From Streptomyces sp. 11x1 (GTDB lineage: Bacteria; Actinomycetota; Actinomycetes; Streptomycetales; Streptomycetaceae): a DNA stretch of 64,000 nucleotides. Shown in pieces: positions 1-8,451 of the stretch. A program made the position numbers and the translations under genes. Position 1 is the stretch's first letter. Each line of letters opens with the position of its first letter. The stretch lies in NCBI RefSeq assembly GCF_032598905.1, contig NZ_CP122458.1, positions 9,821,001 to 9,885,000 of the forward strand. The letters run 5' to 3'. The notes under the pieces are model-generated. The model made no database searches and was not told the DNA's origin. It worked only from the letters and a program-made list of their open reading frames with translations.

Positions 1-27
1 ATAGCACAACATGCCATATTGTGGCAC
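1..27. promoter_or_regulatory. Composite IclR-type operator, copy A (cut by window edge)
   Basis: Contains TGCCA-TATTG-TGGCA (13-26), preceded by TAGCACA (2-8). The 26 bases 2-27 align without gaps to 16508-16533 and 15383-15408, where the same palindrome follows a second half-site pair. It lies about 150 bp upstream of the first DAO oxidase gene, the same arrangement as the intact copy before the second DAO gene. The left part of this copy lies outside the window. Binding by the IclR pair is inferred from the position of the other two copies. Confidence 0.6.
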
Positions 28-174
28 GACCCATCCGGGAGCTGGGGTGGATCCCCGAACCCGGGCGAACACGAGCCCTGGGGCCCAAGGGGGCGCACCC
101 TTCCAAGTCGCCACAAAAGCATCCGCATGCTCGGGGGGCCAGCTTGCGGCCCGCTGATGCGAAAGGAAGATCCT

Positions 175-1314
175 GTGTCAGCTGCGAGGAAGCGCGTCGC
201 GGTGGTCGGCGTGGGAACGATGGGCAGCCAGGCCGCCTGGCGGCTGGCCACCCGGGGTGCCGAGGTCGTCGGCTATGACCGGTTCGCGCCCGGCCACGAC
301 CGCAGCGCCGCAGGCGGTGAGACCCGCGTCTTCCGCAGTGTGCAGACCCACGACGGCCGCTATGTGCCGCTCGTCCGGCACGCCGACGCCCTGTGGAAGC
401 AGTTGCAGGCGGAGACCGGGCGGGAACTGCGCCGTCTGACGGGAGCCCTGGTCATGGGGCCGGCCGACGACCCCGAGATGCGTACCGTCATGGATGGCAT
501 CGCCGAGCACGGCCTCGACCACGAGGTGATCGACACCGAGGCGATGACGAAGCGTTTCCCGCAGTTCCGTGTCGACGGCGGCGACCTGGTGGTCCTCGAC
601 TCCCACGCGGGGTTCGTCCGCCCCGAGCTGACGGTTCAGACCGCGGCCCGGCGTGCCGAGGAGCTGGGCGCCCGGATCCGCCGCTACACCCCGGTACGGG
701 AAGTCACTCCCGTCGTCGGGGGAGGCGTGGAGATCCGCACCGACACCGACGCCGAGCGCTTCGACGCCGCGGTCGTCACTCCGGGCCCCTGGGTGGGCGA
801 CCTGCTGCCCGGCCTGCCGTGGGAAGTGAGCGTCTACCGCACGATCAGCGCCTGGTTCCTGCCCCACGAGGACCACCCAGCAGACGCCGAGCGTCCCGCC
901 TTCATCCGCTGCGGCGACACCCCCTTCTACGGCATCCCGTCCCCGGACGGCCTGGCCGTCAAGCTGGGCCTGCCGCAGCCGCACCACAAGTCTGTGGACG
1001 ACCCCAACCGGCTGAGCGGGACCGTCGCACCCGAGGAACTGGAGACCTTCACCATGGCGGTGCGACGCCACCTGCCCGGCCTGAACCCCGACCCGGTGCG
1101 CCTCTCCGTCTTCATGGAGGGCTACACCGACAGCACGCGCCCGCTGGTCGGTCCCCTGCCGGGCTGCGACGACATCGTCCTGCTGGCCGGCTTCTCCGGC
1201 CAGGGCTTCAAGATCTCGCCCGCCATGGGCGACATCGCCGCGGACCTCGCCCTGGAGGGCCGTACCTCCCAGCCGATCGACTTCATCACCACACACGGCC
1301 GCACCGCGGCCTGA
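175..1314 (+). CDS. FAD-dependent DAO-family amine oxidase (N-methyltryptophan/sarcosine oxidase-like), copy 1
   Basis: This 379-residue protein should oxidise a secondary or N-methyl amine using FAD. GTG 175 is chosen as start because GAAAGGAAG ends about 6 bases before it and the paralogue at 16697 has the same start context; an ATG at 157 lacks such a site. The dinucleotide-binding motif GVGTMG lies within the first 20 residues, followed by the usual arginine-rich DAO segment (GGETRVFRS) and, near the C-terminus, AGFSGQGFKISP, typical of monomeric sarcosine oxidase and SolA. The cysteine that covalently holds FAD in those enzymes appears replaced (the equivalent stretch reads SVFMEGYTDS), so FAD may be bound non-covalently. 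The gene is a close paralogue of 16697-17836. Family assignment is firm; the substrate is not known. Confidence 0.85.
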   Translation: MSAARKRVAVVGVGTMGSQAAWRLATRGAEVVGYDRFAPGHDRSAAGGETRVFRSVQTHDGRYVPLVRHADALWKQLQAETGRELRRLTGALVMGPADDPEMRTVMDGIAEHGLDHEVIDTEAMTKRFPQFRVDGGDLVVLDSHAGFVRPELTVQTAARRAEELGARIRRYTPVREVTPVVGGGVEIRTDTDAERFDAAVVTPGPWVGDLLPGLPWEVSVYRTISAWFLPHEDHPADAERPAFIRCGDTPFYGIPSPDGLAVKLGLPQPHHKSVDDPNRLSGTVAPEELETFTMAVRRHLPGLNPDPVRLSVFMEGYTDSTRPLVGPLPGCDDIVLLAGFSGQGFKISPAMGDIAADLALEGRTSQPIDFITTHGRTAA

Positions 1315-1425
1315 ACTCAACTCGGCGTCGCCACAGCGTCTGTCGAGGTGAGCCGCCGTCAAGCCGGCCACCGCGACAGGCAAAGCGCTGTCCTGTGGGG
1401 ACGCTGTCGCCGTCGAAGAGCAACC

Positions 1426-1567
1426 GTGGAGATTGAATGAGCTTGGGCAGGAACTCGGCCTGACCGTCATCTATGTGACACATGATCAGGAAGACGCCCT
1501 GGTTCATGTGTGACCGCATCGCGGTCATACGCGTAGGCCTGATCGAGCAGTTCGACACCCCCGGGTG
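1426..1567 (+). pseudogene. Decayed fragment of PotA-like ABC ATPase
   Basis: Bases 1426-1567 match the stretch of the intact potA-like gene around 20660-20805 that encodes the H-loop region (LTVIYVTHDQE...IEQFDTP). One can read LTVIYVTHDQEDALVH, then a frame change and stop codons, and then LIEQFDTP again. No Walker A, signature or Walker B is present. It sits 110 bp behind DAO copy 1, so the left edge of the window looks like a rearranged partial copy of the main amine locus. Confidence 0.8.
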
Positions 1568-1674
1568 AGCCGGCCCAGGCGGTTGTCGCGGTCGTGGCGC
1601 CTCATGGTCTGCCGGCACCCCCGCTTGCCGTGGAGGTCTGCCACCTCGACCGATCGCGAAGGAGATGGTCCGCT

Positions 1675-2223
1675 GTGGACGCCGTCGACGAGAAGATCAT
1701 CGCCGAGCTGACCCGCAACGCCCGCATGCCGCACTCGGAGCTGGCCGGCAAGGTGCTGCTGTCCCGCAATGTGGTGCGCCAGCGCATCGAACGGTTGGAG
1801 CGGCAGGGCCACATCGCCGGGTACACCATCGTCCGCGCGGGCGAGGGCACCGGCGATGTCGTCTCGGCGCTGGTCCTCGTCTACCGCCAGGACCGCATGC
1901 GCGGCGGCGACGTCCTGGCCGCGCTCAAACGCATTCCGGAGGTCGTTGTCTGCGAGATCCTCAGCGGCGACTTCGACATCATGGTGCGCCTGGAGGCCGC
2001 CTCGCTTGAACGTGTACGGAGCATCTGGGAGGACATCGCCACGATGCCCGGCGTACGGGACACGGTCACGGCGCTCACGCTGTCCAGCGTCGTCAACCGC
2101 CCGCGAGGAGGGCGGAGTTCCACGGCACCGGGGTGGGCGGCGCCGTTGCCTCGTCCCTGTCCTGTGGTGGCAACTCACGCTCAGGACACTGTGGACCCGA
2201 ACCGGGTGCGGCGCTCGGCGTGA
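1675..2223 (+). CDS. Lrp/AsnC-family transcriptional regulator
   Basis: 182 residues, a little longer than the usual 150-165 because of a proline/arginine-rich tail. GTG 1675 follows AAGGAG (1659-1664) at 10 bases. The N-terminal AsnC helix-turn-helix is clear (DEKIIAELTRNARMPHSELA ... LSRNVVRQRIERLERQG), followed by a RAM-like effector domain (ILSGDFDIMVRLE, then PGVRDTVTALTL). Such proteins sense amino acids or related amines and control nearby catabolic genes. It lies between the decayed PotA fragment and the importer genes at 2545; its target is not evident. Confidence 0.85.
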   Translation: MDAVDEKIIAELTRNARMPHSELAGKVLLSRNVVRQRIERLERQGHIAGYTIVRAGEGTGDVVSALVLVYRQDRMRGGDVLAALKRIPEVVVCEILSGDFDIMVRLEAASLERVRSIWEDIATMPGVRDTVTALTLSSVVNRPRGGRSSTAPGWAAPLPRPCPVVATHAQDTVDPNRVRRSA

Positions 2224-2458
2224 GGGCATCGTCGTGCCAGGGGGCCGTATGTCTCCCGCGAAGCCGTTGCGGGCTCCAATGACAGGCAGTTCGCGAGTAC
2301 GCCGCCGACGCTCGCTGATGGGCGGAAGCAGGCTCGCGAGTCAGCCGGAGTGGGGATTAGCCAGGTGACTCCATGGCCGAGCCTTCGGGTCGCGGATGGC
2401 GTCACCTCGTACCCGGCAATCTCATTGGTTAAAAATTCACCTATCGAGGTAGATCAAG

Positions 2459-2472
2459 TAAGGGTTGCCTTA
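2459..2472. promoter_or_regulatory. Iron-box-like dyad overlapping a probable -10 region
   Basis: TAAGG-GTTG-CCTTA is a perfect 5-bp inverted repeat with a 4-base spacer, within AAGTAAGGGTTGCCTTATAT. This resembles the DtxR/DmdR-type iron boxes of actinobacteria. TTATAT (2470-2475) is a plausible -10 overlapped by the dyad, an arrangement suited to repression. The rest of 2224-2544 holds no convincing gene. Which metalloregulator binds, if any, is inference. Confidence 0.45.
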
Positions 2473-2544
2473 TATGCTGATCGAGCCCGGCCCATCTGAG
2501 CGCGCACGGGCTCGTACCACTCTCTCCCGCATGACAGGACTCCC

Positions 2545-4068
2545 ATGCGTACGACCTCCCGCGGTCTCGTCTTGACGCTTGCCCTCACTCCGCTGCTGGC
2601 CGGCTGCTTCGTGTCCGGCGCAGCAGGATCCGGTTCGGACACGGGAGACGGGTCGGCCGGTCGGCTGAGGGTCGCGCTCGCCCGGCCGCCGGTGCAGGCG
2701 CTGTCCACATACAGCGACGACGCCACCTTGCTGGGCAAGCTCTCCGTGGTCGAAGGCCTCACCGCCCTGGACAAGAACGGCGCCGCAGCTCCCGCGCTGG
2801 CGAAGTCCTGGAAGCAGAACAGCCCCACCACCTGGACCTTCGAGCTGCGCAAGGCCACCTTCCAGGACGGCACGCCGGTCACCGCCGACGCGGTCGTGAG
2901 CGCCCTCGACCACGCGGACGCCGCAACGCCCAAGCCACGTGTCCTCAGCGACGTGACCCTCACCGCGAAGGTCGAGGACGCCAACACCGTCACCGTCACC
3001 ACCAAGGCCGCGGACCCGGTGCTCCCGCTGCGACTGGCCAGCCCGGTGCTGGCCATCCTCTCCGAAAAGGCGTACGCCAAGGACGGCACCGCCAGCGCGA
3101 TCGGCACCGGAACGGGCCCCTTCAAGGTCACGAAGCTCATCGGCAAGTCCAAGGCCACGCTCGACCGTTACGACGGCTACTGGGGCGGCAAGGCCAAGGC
3201 GTCCGGCATCGACGTGACGTGGATAGCCGACGGCACCGCCCGCGCCAACGCCCTGCGCGGCGGCGATGTCGACATCGCCGAGTGGATCCCCACCGCACAG
3301 GCGAAGCTGCTGGACGCGAACACCCGGCATGAGATGCCGTCCGTACGGACCGACAGCCTCATCCTCAACACCGGCAACGGCATCTTCACCGACCCCGCGC
3401 TGCGCGCGGCCGCCCGCGAGGCCGTCGACGGCTCCGCGTTCGTCGACTCGATCTTCGGCGGCTACGCCGACCCCGCTCAGGGCCTGTTCGGACCCGCTGT
3501 TTCCTGGGCGGCCGACAAGCGTGTCGAGGTCACCGGCCGCGCCAAGGCCGCGACACCGGCACAGGTCAGGTCCAAGACGAAGGGCAAGGTCCTGCGTCTG
3601 GCCGCCTTCACCAACCGGGCGGAACTGCCCGAGACCGCCACCGTGCTGCAGCAGCAGCTGGAGAAGGCCGGGTTCACCGTAAAGCAGGACGTCCGCGAGT
3701 ACACACAGATGGAAGCCGACCTCCTCGCCGGCAAGTACGACGCCCTGGTCATGTCCCGAGTGGTGCTCCTCGACACCGGCGACGCGGTCGCCTACCTGGC
3801 GAGCGACTACACGAGCGACGGCGTGTACAACATCGCCCGTCTGAAGGACTCCAAGGTGGACCAAGCCATCAAGTCCGCCGCCGAGGAAGGCGACACGACG
3901 AAGCGCCGGCAGATGATCATGGCCGCCGAGGCGCAGATCCTGCGCGCCGACGCCGTCGTCCCGCTGGTCCACGAAAGGGTCGTCCAGGGCATCGCCGCCG
4001 ACGTCGAGGGCGTGCTCCTCGACCCGCGCGAGCGCTCCCTGATCGACGTCGACACCCACCTGAAGTAG
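2545..4068 (+). CDS. ABC transporter substrate-binding lipoprotein (SBP_bac_5, peptide/nickel/metallophore type)
   Basis: 507 residues. The N-terminus is a lipoprotein signal with lipobox LLAGC (cysteine near residue 22), so the protein is anchored outside the membrane. The body is a family-5 extracellular solute-binding protein: LAKSWKQNSPTTWTFELRKA and FQDGTPVTADAVVSALDH are classic segments of the oligopeptide/nickel binding group. The start ATG follows AGGA at 5 bases. Six bases separate it from the fused permease at 4075, so the two are co-transcribed. An iron-box-like dyad lies 70 bp upstream, suggesting metal-controlled uptake of a metallophore or metal-peptide; this is inference. Confidence 0.85.
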   Translation: MRTTSRGLVLTLALTPLLAGCFVSGAAGSGSDTGDGSAGRLRVALARPPVQALSTYSDDATLLGKLSVVEGLTALDKNGAAAPALAKSWKQNSPTTWTFELRKATFQDGTPVTADAVVSALDHADAATPKPRVLSDVTLTAKVEDANTVTVTTKAADPVLPLRLASPVLAILSEKAYAKDGTASAIGTGTGPFKVTKLIGKSKATLDRYDGYWGGKAKASGIDVTWIADGTARANALRGGDVDIAEWIPTAQAKLLDANTRHEMPSVRTDSLILNTGNGIFTDPALRAAAREAVDGSAFVDSIFGGYADPAQGLFGPAVSWAADKRVEVTGRAKAATPAQVRSKTKGKVLRLAAFTNRAELPETATVLQQQLEKAGFTVKQDVREYTQMEADLLAGKYDALVMSRVVLLDTGDAVAYLASDYTSDGVYNIARLKDSKVDQAIKSAAEEGDTTKRRQMIMAAEAQILRADAVVPLVHERVVQGIAADVEGVLLDPRERSLIDVDTHLK

Positions 4069-4074
4069 CGGCCG

Positions 4075-5934
4075 ATGAGCGTCATGTCGGCCGATACCGA
4101 GGCCCGCCCGTCCCGGTGGCGCGCGGGCCTCGGCCGCCTCACCGCCGGGGCCGCGCTGCTGACGGCCGTGGCCCTGCTGCCCTGGCTGTCCGGCAACGAC
4201 CCTGCACTGACCGTCCTGCGGGCCCGCTCCGCCGACCAGGATCCCACGCCCGCCCAGCTGGCCTCCGTTCGGGAGCAACTGGGTCTGGACGAGGGACCGT
4301 TCGCGCATCTCGTGCACTGGCTGGGCGGGCTGCCGCGGGGCGACGCGGGCACATCCTGGGTGTCAGGGGAGGCGGTTCTGCCCCAGGTGACGAGCGCCTT
4401 CGCGGTCTCCGTCACGCTGATGTTCGGAGCGCTCGTCGTCGCCATCGCCGTCTCCGCACTGGTCAGCGCCCGCACCCTGTATCTCGGCTCCCGGCGACGG
4501 CTGCACCGGGGGAGCGGCGCCATCGGGGTCGCCGTACTCGCGGCGCTGCCCAAGTTCCTGCTCGCCTCGCTCCTCGCCACCGTGTGCGGGGTGTGGCTGG
4601 GCTGGTTCCCGTCCAGTGGGTGGGAGGGACCATCGTCGATGGTGCTGCCCGCGCTCGCCCTCGGCGTCCCGTCCGGGGCGATGATCGGCGGCCTGCTCGA
4701 CCAGTCGCTGCCCGCCGCCTTCAACGAACCGTGGGCCCGGACCTGGCACGCCTACGGCTTCCCACCCAACCACGTCGCCCGGCACGCGCTGCGGCGCACG
4801 CTGGCCGGTGTGCTCCCGCAACTCCTGCCGAACGTCGTGGCCCTGGTCGGCGGCGCGGTCGCCGTGGAGAAGATCTTCAACATTCCCGGACTCGGCCGCC
4901 TCGCCCTGGACGCCGCCATTGCCCAGGACCTTCCGCCCCTGCAGACCGCGACCCTGGCCCTCATCCTGCTCGGCGTCGTCGCCGGCCTCCTCATCCATGC
5001 CCTGCGCCGCGCGCTGCTCGGCCCGGCTCTGCGGGACGGGGCTCTGCCCGCCCTGCACGCACCGCGCCTCCCGCGAGGGCGCTCCACCCGCTGGGTCGCG
5101 GGAGTCTGTGCCGTCGCGCTCCTCATCCTGGTCGTCGCCGGACTGCTCCGCGACCCCCTGCACGTGGACACGGCGGCCCGACTGCTCCCGCCCTCGGCCG
5201 CGCACCCGCTGGGTACGGACTCCCTCGGCCGCGATCTGCTGGCACGGCTGGGCCACGGGGCGCTGCGCACGGTGGGCATGGCCCTCGTGGTGACCGCGCT
5301 GTGCGCGCTCACCGGGCTGCTGCTCGGCATGGCGGCACAGGTCGGCGCGGGGCTCACGGAAGTGGTGTCGACGATGCCGGCGGTCCTCGCCGGGATGCTG
5401 ACCACGGCGGTGACAGGCCCGTCGGCCCCGGGTGCCGCCCTCGCGGTATGCCTGGTCGGCTGGACCCCGTACGCCGCCCAGGCCGCGGCCCTGCTGGAAC
5501 AGGAACGGGCCAGCGGCCACATGCTCGCGTCCATCTCCTTCGGCGCCGGCCCGCGGTATCTGCTCCGCCACCACCTGCTGCCCGCCGTACTGCCCGGCGT
5601 CCTGCGCAACGCGCTCCTGCGCCTGCCCACAACGGTCCTCGTACTGGCCTCCCTCGGCTTCCTCGGTCTGGGTGAGCAGCCGCCCACCGCAGAGTGGGGT
5701 CGCCTCCTGTCCGAGAACCAGCAGTACGCGGAACTGGCGCCCTGGACCGTACTCGGCCCGGCCTGCGCACTCGTCCTGTTCTCCGTCCTCGCCCTCTCCG
5801 GCACGGACGCCGCGGCTATGCGCCGCCCGACGTCAGTCCGGGTTCGGACGTCCCGCCGGTCCCGTAGGAGAGGTGTGCAAGGGGAGGAGGACAAGGTCAG
5901 TGCCGGGCGAACCGAACCCCTGTCGGTTGTATGA
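4075..5934 (+). CDS. Fused ABC permease (DppB-like + DppC-like in one chain)
   Basis: 619 residues containing two inner-membrane permease halves normally encoded by separate genes. The first half (about 1-320) has the DppB-like insertion around LGLDEGPFAHLVHWLGGLPRGD and an EAA loop ending in NIPGLGRLALDAA. The second half (about 330-590) begins with the DppC-like LGTDSLGRDLLARLGHG and ends with LGFLGLGEQPPTAEWGRLLSEN. About ten membrane segments are visible. The C-terminal 35 residues are arginine-rich and do not look like normal family sequence. No ATPase gene follows, although such operons usually continue with one or two ATP-binding subunits; a mobile-element-like repeat and an unrelated regulator come next. 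Confidence 0.85.
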   Translation: MSVMSADTEARPSRWRAGLGRLTAGAALLTAVALLPWLSGNDPALTVLRARSADQDPTPAQLASVREQLGLDEGPFAHLVHWLGGLPRGDAGTSWVSGEAVLPQVTSAFAVSVTLMFGALVVAIAVSALVSARTLYLGSRRRLHRGSGAIGVAVLAALPKFLLASLLATVCGVWLGWFPSSGWEGPSSMVLPALALGVPSGAMIGGLLDQSLPAAFNEPWARTWHAYGFPPNHVARHALRRTLAGVLPQLLPNVVALVGGAVAVEKIFNIPGLGRLALDAAIAQDLPPLQTATLALILLGVVAGLLIHALRRALLGPALRDGALPALHAPRLPRGRSTRWVAGVCAVALLILVVAGLLRDPLHVDTAARLLPPSAAHPLGTDSLGRDLLARLGHGALRTVGMALVVTALCALTGLLLGMAAQVGAGLTEVVSTMPAVLAGMLTTAVTGPSAPGAALAVCLVGWTPYAAQAAALLEQERASGHMLASISFGAGPRYLLRHHLLPAVLPGVLRNALLRLPTTVLVLASLGFLGLGEQPPTAEWGRLLSENQQYAELAPWTVLGPACALVLFSVLALSGTDAAAMRRPTSVRVRTSRRSRRRGVQGEEDKVSAGRTEPLSVV

Positions 5935-6018
5935 CGCCGCCGTATCGCGGCAGCTCGACGGCGGACCTGTTCCCCAGCGCCTCGGGGCCTGCGCGGGGGC
6001 GTGAGTTCGGCGGCTTAA

Positions 6019-6229
6019 AGGCCCTGTCGTCACATTCCCGTCGTCGCCCGAAGGGCGGCCCCGCGGCGTCGTGGGGGTACCTCCCGGTCCGGCACGCCGA
6101 GACCGGGGGAGCGTGCTCTCGGCGTGCCGGGCACTGCCCCGCGTACCGGACGTACTCGGGTCAGTGCCCGGTGCGTCGAGAGCGCGTGCATGGCGTCGCG
6201 GGGCAGGCGGGAAGGTGACGACAGGGCCT
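6019..6229. mobile_element. MITE-like element with terminal inverted repeats and an internal hairpin
   Basis: The ends are 22-bp inverted repeats with one mismatch (6019-6040 and 6208-6229), including a perfect 15-bp AGGCCCTGTCGTCAC / GTGACGACAGGGCCT. Inside, 6116-6136 and 6162-6182 form a second inverted repeat (21 bp, three mismatches) around a 25-base loop, and 6070-6110 has further foldback potential. No open reading frame is present. Size, ends and foldback fit a miniature inverted-repeat element mobilised by a transposase elsewhere. A clear target duplication was not identified. It lies directly behind the fused permease. Confidence 0.75.
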
Positions 6230-6460
6230 AGAAGCGTCCTGAAGATCTTGAAAATGCGCCCGGCTTGCCCTACTTGATGGCGATTGACATTTACCGGCAA
6301 TCCAGGGTGAGTTGGGCGGCCAGAGCAAGATCTTCAGCGGTCTCCTAGCAGCAGCTACGGGTGAGCGGGGGCGCGTACGCGGCGTTCCCCGGCAGGCCGA
6401 CCGATCAGGATCGTGGCTCGTTCACCCCAGCCCGTACGAGTCCAGCGGCCGGCACGCCCG

Positions 6461-8155
6461 TCAGCGGACCCGCAGGACGTCGAGGGCCGTGAGTGCCACG
6501 TGCAGTTCGGTGCGCTGTTCGCCGGACTCGAGGTCACAGTCGAGGATCCGCTCGATGGCGCGCAGACGTTGGTAGACGGTCTCGCGGGACAGACCACCGG
6601 TGCGGGCGGCCACCGTCTTGTTGCCTGCCGCGTCCAGGTAGTGGCGCAGGGTGGTCAGCAGGTCCGTGCCGTGGCGGGCATCGTGGTCGGCGAGCCGGCC
6701 GAGCCGGCGTTCGGCGTAGTCCTGGATCCGGGCGTCTTCGCGGAGGGCGAAGAGGAGGCGGCGCAGGCCGATGTCGGATCGTTCGTGGTAGGAGCGTTCC
6801 GGAGGGAGAGGCTGACCGGGCTCGGTGGCTTCGGCGACGCGGGTCGCCTCACGGAAGGAGCGGGCGACGGCGGGGAGGTCTGTCGCCTCGCTGCCCGTGC
6901 TCACCGTTGTCCCGGGAACCAGGTCGAGTGTGGTGCGGCTCAGGTGTTCGACGACGGGTCGCCATGGTTGCTCGAGACGCAGGGACAGGAGCATGCCGAC
7001 GCGGGTCGGTCCGAGGAGGCCGACGAGGGCCTGTGTTCCCTTCTTCTTCAGCTCCTCGGAGAGGAGCTCCTCCGCCTTGACCGCGTCGTCCTCGCCTGGG
7101 ACGTCGGCGAGTACCGCGATGAAGCGGGAGTCCGCCGTGGGCAGGCCCAGCGCGGCGATCCGGGTCTCGGCGTCGTCGGGAGAGCGGTGGCGTTGTTCGA
7201 CGAGGTCGCGCAGCACGCTGCGGTGAGCGGCGCGTTCCCACGGCGTGGGATGGGTGAGACGGGCGATGGTGAGAGCCATCGCGGTTCTCTCCAGGACGGT
7301 GACGGCTTCCGGGCCGAACGGGCCGGAGGGCGAGTGAGGAGCCGGGCTGGGCGGAGGCGGGAGCATGGCCACCCTGCCCCAGCGTTCGCCCTGGTACTCC
7401 ACAGGCGTCACGAGCCAGCCCTCGGGGCCGGAGACGGTGGTGTGGTCGGCGGGTGGTGTTGCTCGGGAGCGCTGTTCCCACGAGGTGAGCGCCGCCTCGG
7501 CCGTGTCACCGGAAGGCTCACAGACGAGGGCCTGATGGACCAGGTTCTCCAGTACAACGGTGCGGCCGCTCATCTCGGCGGCGGCGCGTACGACGTCCTC
7601 GGGCCCGGCACCGCGCAGGGTGAGGGCGGTGAACGCCTCGTGGACGCGCTGGGTCCGCCGCATCACCTCGGCCTGGTTGCCGAGGATGAACGCGTGGACG
7701 ACCTGGGTGACCTCCAGGAAGTTGACGTCCTTGGCCAGGGTGACGAGGGGCAGGCCGCGGGCCTGGCAGGCGTGGACCAGGGCGTCGGGCGGGCGGTGGT
7801 AGCGGCGGACCAGTTCGATGACCAGGGCCGCCGCGCCGATGTCGGCGAGTTCGTCGACGTAACGACGTACGCCGGCCGGCTCCTCGGGCAGAGGCATGCC
7901 GGTGGTAAGGACGAGTTCGCCGCCCTTCAGGAAGGAGGCGGGGTCGGTCAGCTCGGTGATGTGGACCCAGCGGACGGGCCTGTCGAGCCGGGACAAGCCG
8001 GTGACCACCTGTGGCTGTCCGGCGGCCAGGACGGGAAGGGCCAGCACGTCGGCCACGGTGAGCGGGCGGCCGACGGTGTTCATCTCGCGGCCCGGCACGC
8101 AGGCCTCGGGGCCGTCGGCGCCCGGCCCTGGAGCCGTGGGGTGGTTCTCGTTCAC
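6461..8155 (-). CDS. PucR-family transcriptional regulator
   Basis: 564 residues. GTG at 8155 is supported by GGAGG ending 5 bases upstream. The N-terminal PucR purine-catabolism-type domain is clear (TVADVLALPVL, then GELVLTTGMPLPEEP), and the C-terminal PucR helix-turn-helix reads LDAAGNKTVAARTGGLSRET followed by VYQRLRAIERIL. The gene is divergent from the GABA-type aminotransferase at 8452, and PucR proteins commonly control an adjacent divergent catabolic operon, so it is the likely regulator of 8452-14056. The effector is unknown; GABA or another amine intermediate is an inference. Confidence 0.9.
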   Translation of the reverse strand: MNENHPTAPGPGADGPEACVPGREMNTVGRPLTVADVLALPVLAAGQPQVVTGLSRLDRPVRWVHITELTDPASFLKGGELVLTTGMPLPEEPAGVRRYVDELADIGAAALVIELVRRYHRPPDALVHACQARGLPLVTLAKDVNFLEVTQVVHAFILGNQAEVMRRTQRVHEAFTALTLRGAGPEDVVRAAAEMSGRTVVLENLVHQALVCEPSGDTAEAALTSWEQRSRATPPADHTTVSGPEGWLVTPVEYQGERWGRVAMLPPPPSPAPHSPSGPFGPEAVTVLERTAMALTIARLTHPTPWERAAHRSVLRDLVEQRHRSPDDAETRIAALGLPTADSRFIAVLADVPGEDDAVKAEELLSEELKKKGTQALVGLLGPTRVGMLLSLRLEQPWRPVVEHLSRTTLDLVPGTTVSTGSEATDLPAVARSFREATRVAEATEPGQPLPPERSYHERSDIGLRRLLFALREDARIQDYAERRLGRLADHDARHGTDLLTTLRHYLDAAGNKTVAARTGGLSRETVYQRLRAIERILDCDLESGEQRTELHVALTALDVLRVR

Positions 8156-8451
8156 GGTGCCTCCATGGGGGTCCCGGCTCTGGTGCAGCCACGGAGCTTG
8201 GGGACGTGCCCGGTCACTCTGACAAGCGTCGCTGACCTGCGCAAGAGCCCGGAGACGGCAGCTACGGGGCGCAGGGGCGGGGGGTGAGGGCCCGGCCCGC
8301 CTGACACAACGTCCGGATACCGCGTCCCGGCCGGACAGATCGCGCGTTGGCGCGGCCCCGGTCCGCCGAGATGCTCGTCAGACCGCAGCAGAACCCCAGT
8401 AGAACCGACGCAGAAACGCAGCAGACCGAAAACCGAGGCCGGGAGACGAAC
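8156..8451. other. Divergent intergenic region, PucR / aminotransferase
   Basis: 296 bases between the two start codons. It must hold both promoters, but no convincing long dyad or -35/-10 pair could be picked out. Neither the IclR-type palindrome nor the TTGTGC-N4-GCACAA dyad found elsewhere in the window occurs here. Confidence 0.5.

Noticed and set aside
178..1470. Long minus-strand frame opposite DAO copy 1
   Set aside because: Antisense shadow of a clear family gene, with no ribosome site or domain. The same holds for the long minus-strand frames opposite 2545-5934, 9717-14056 and 44895-46697.
1426..1567. Considered as a working short ABC protein
   Set aside because: It contains only the H-loop part, with frame changes and stops; no ATP-binding motifs.
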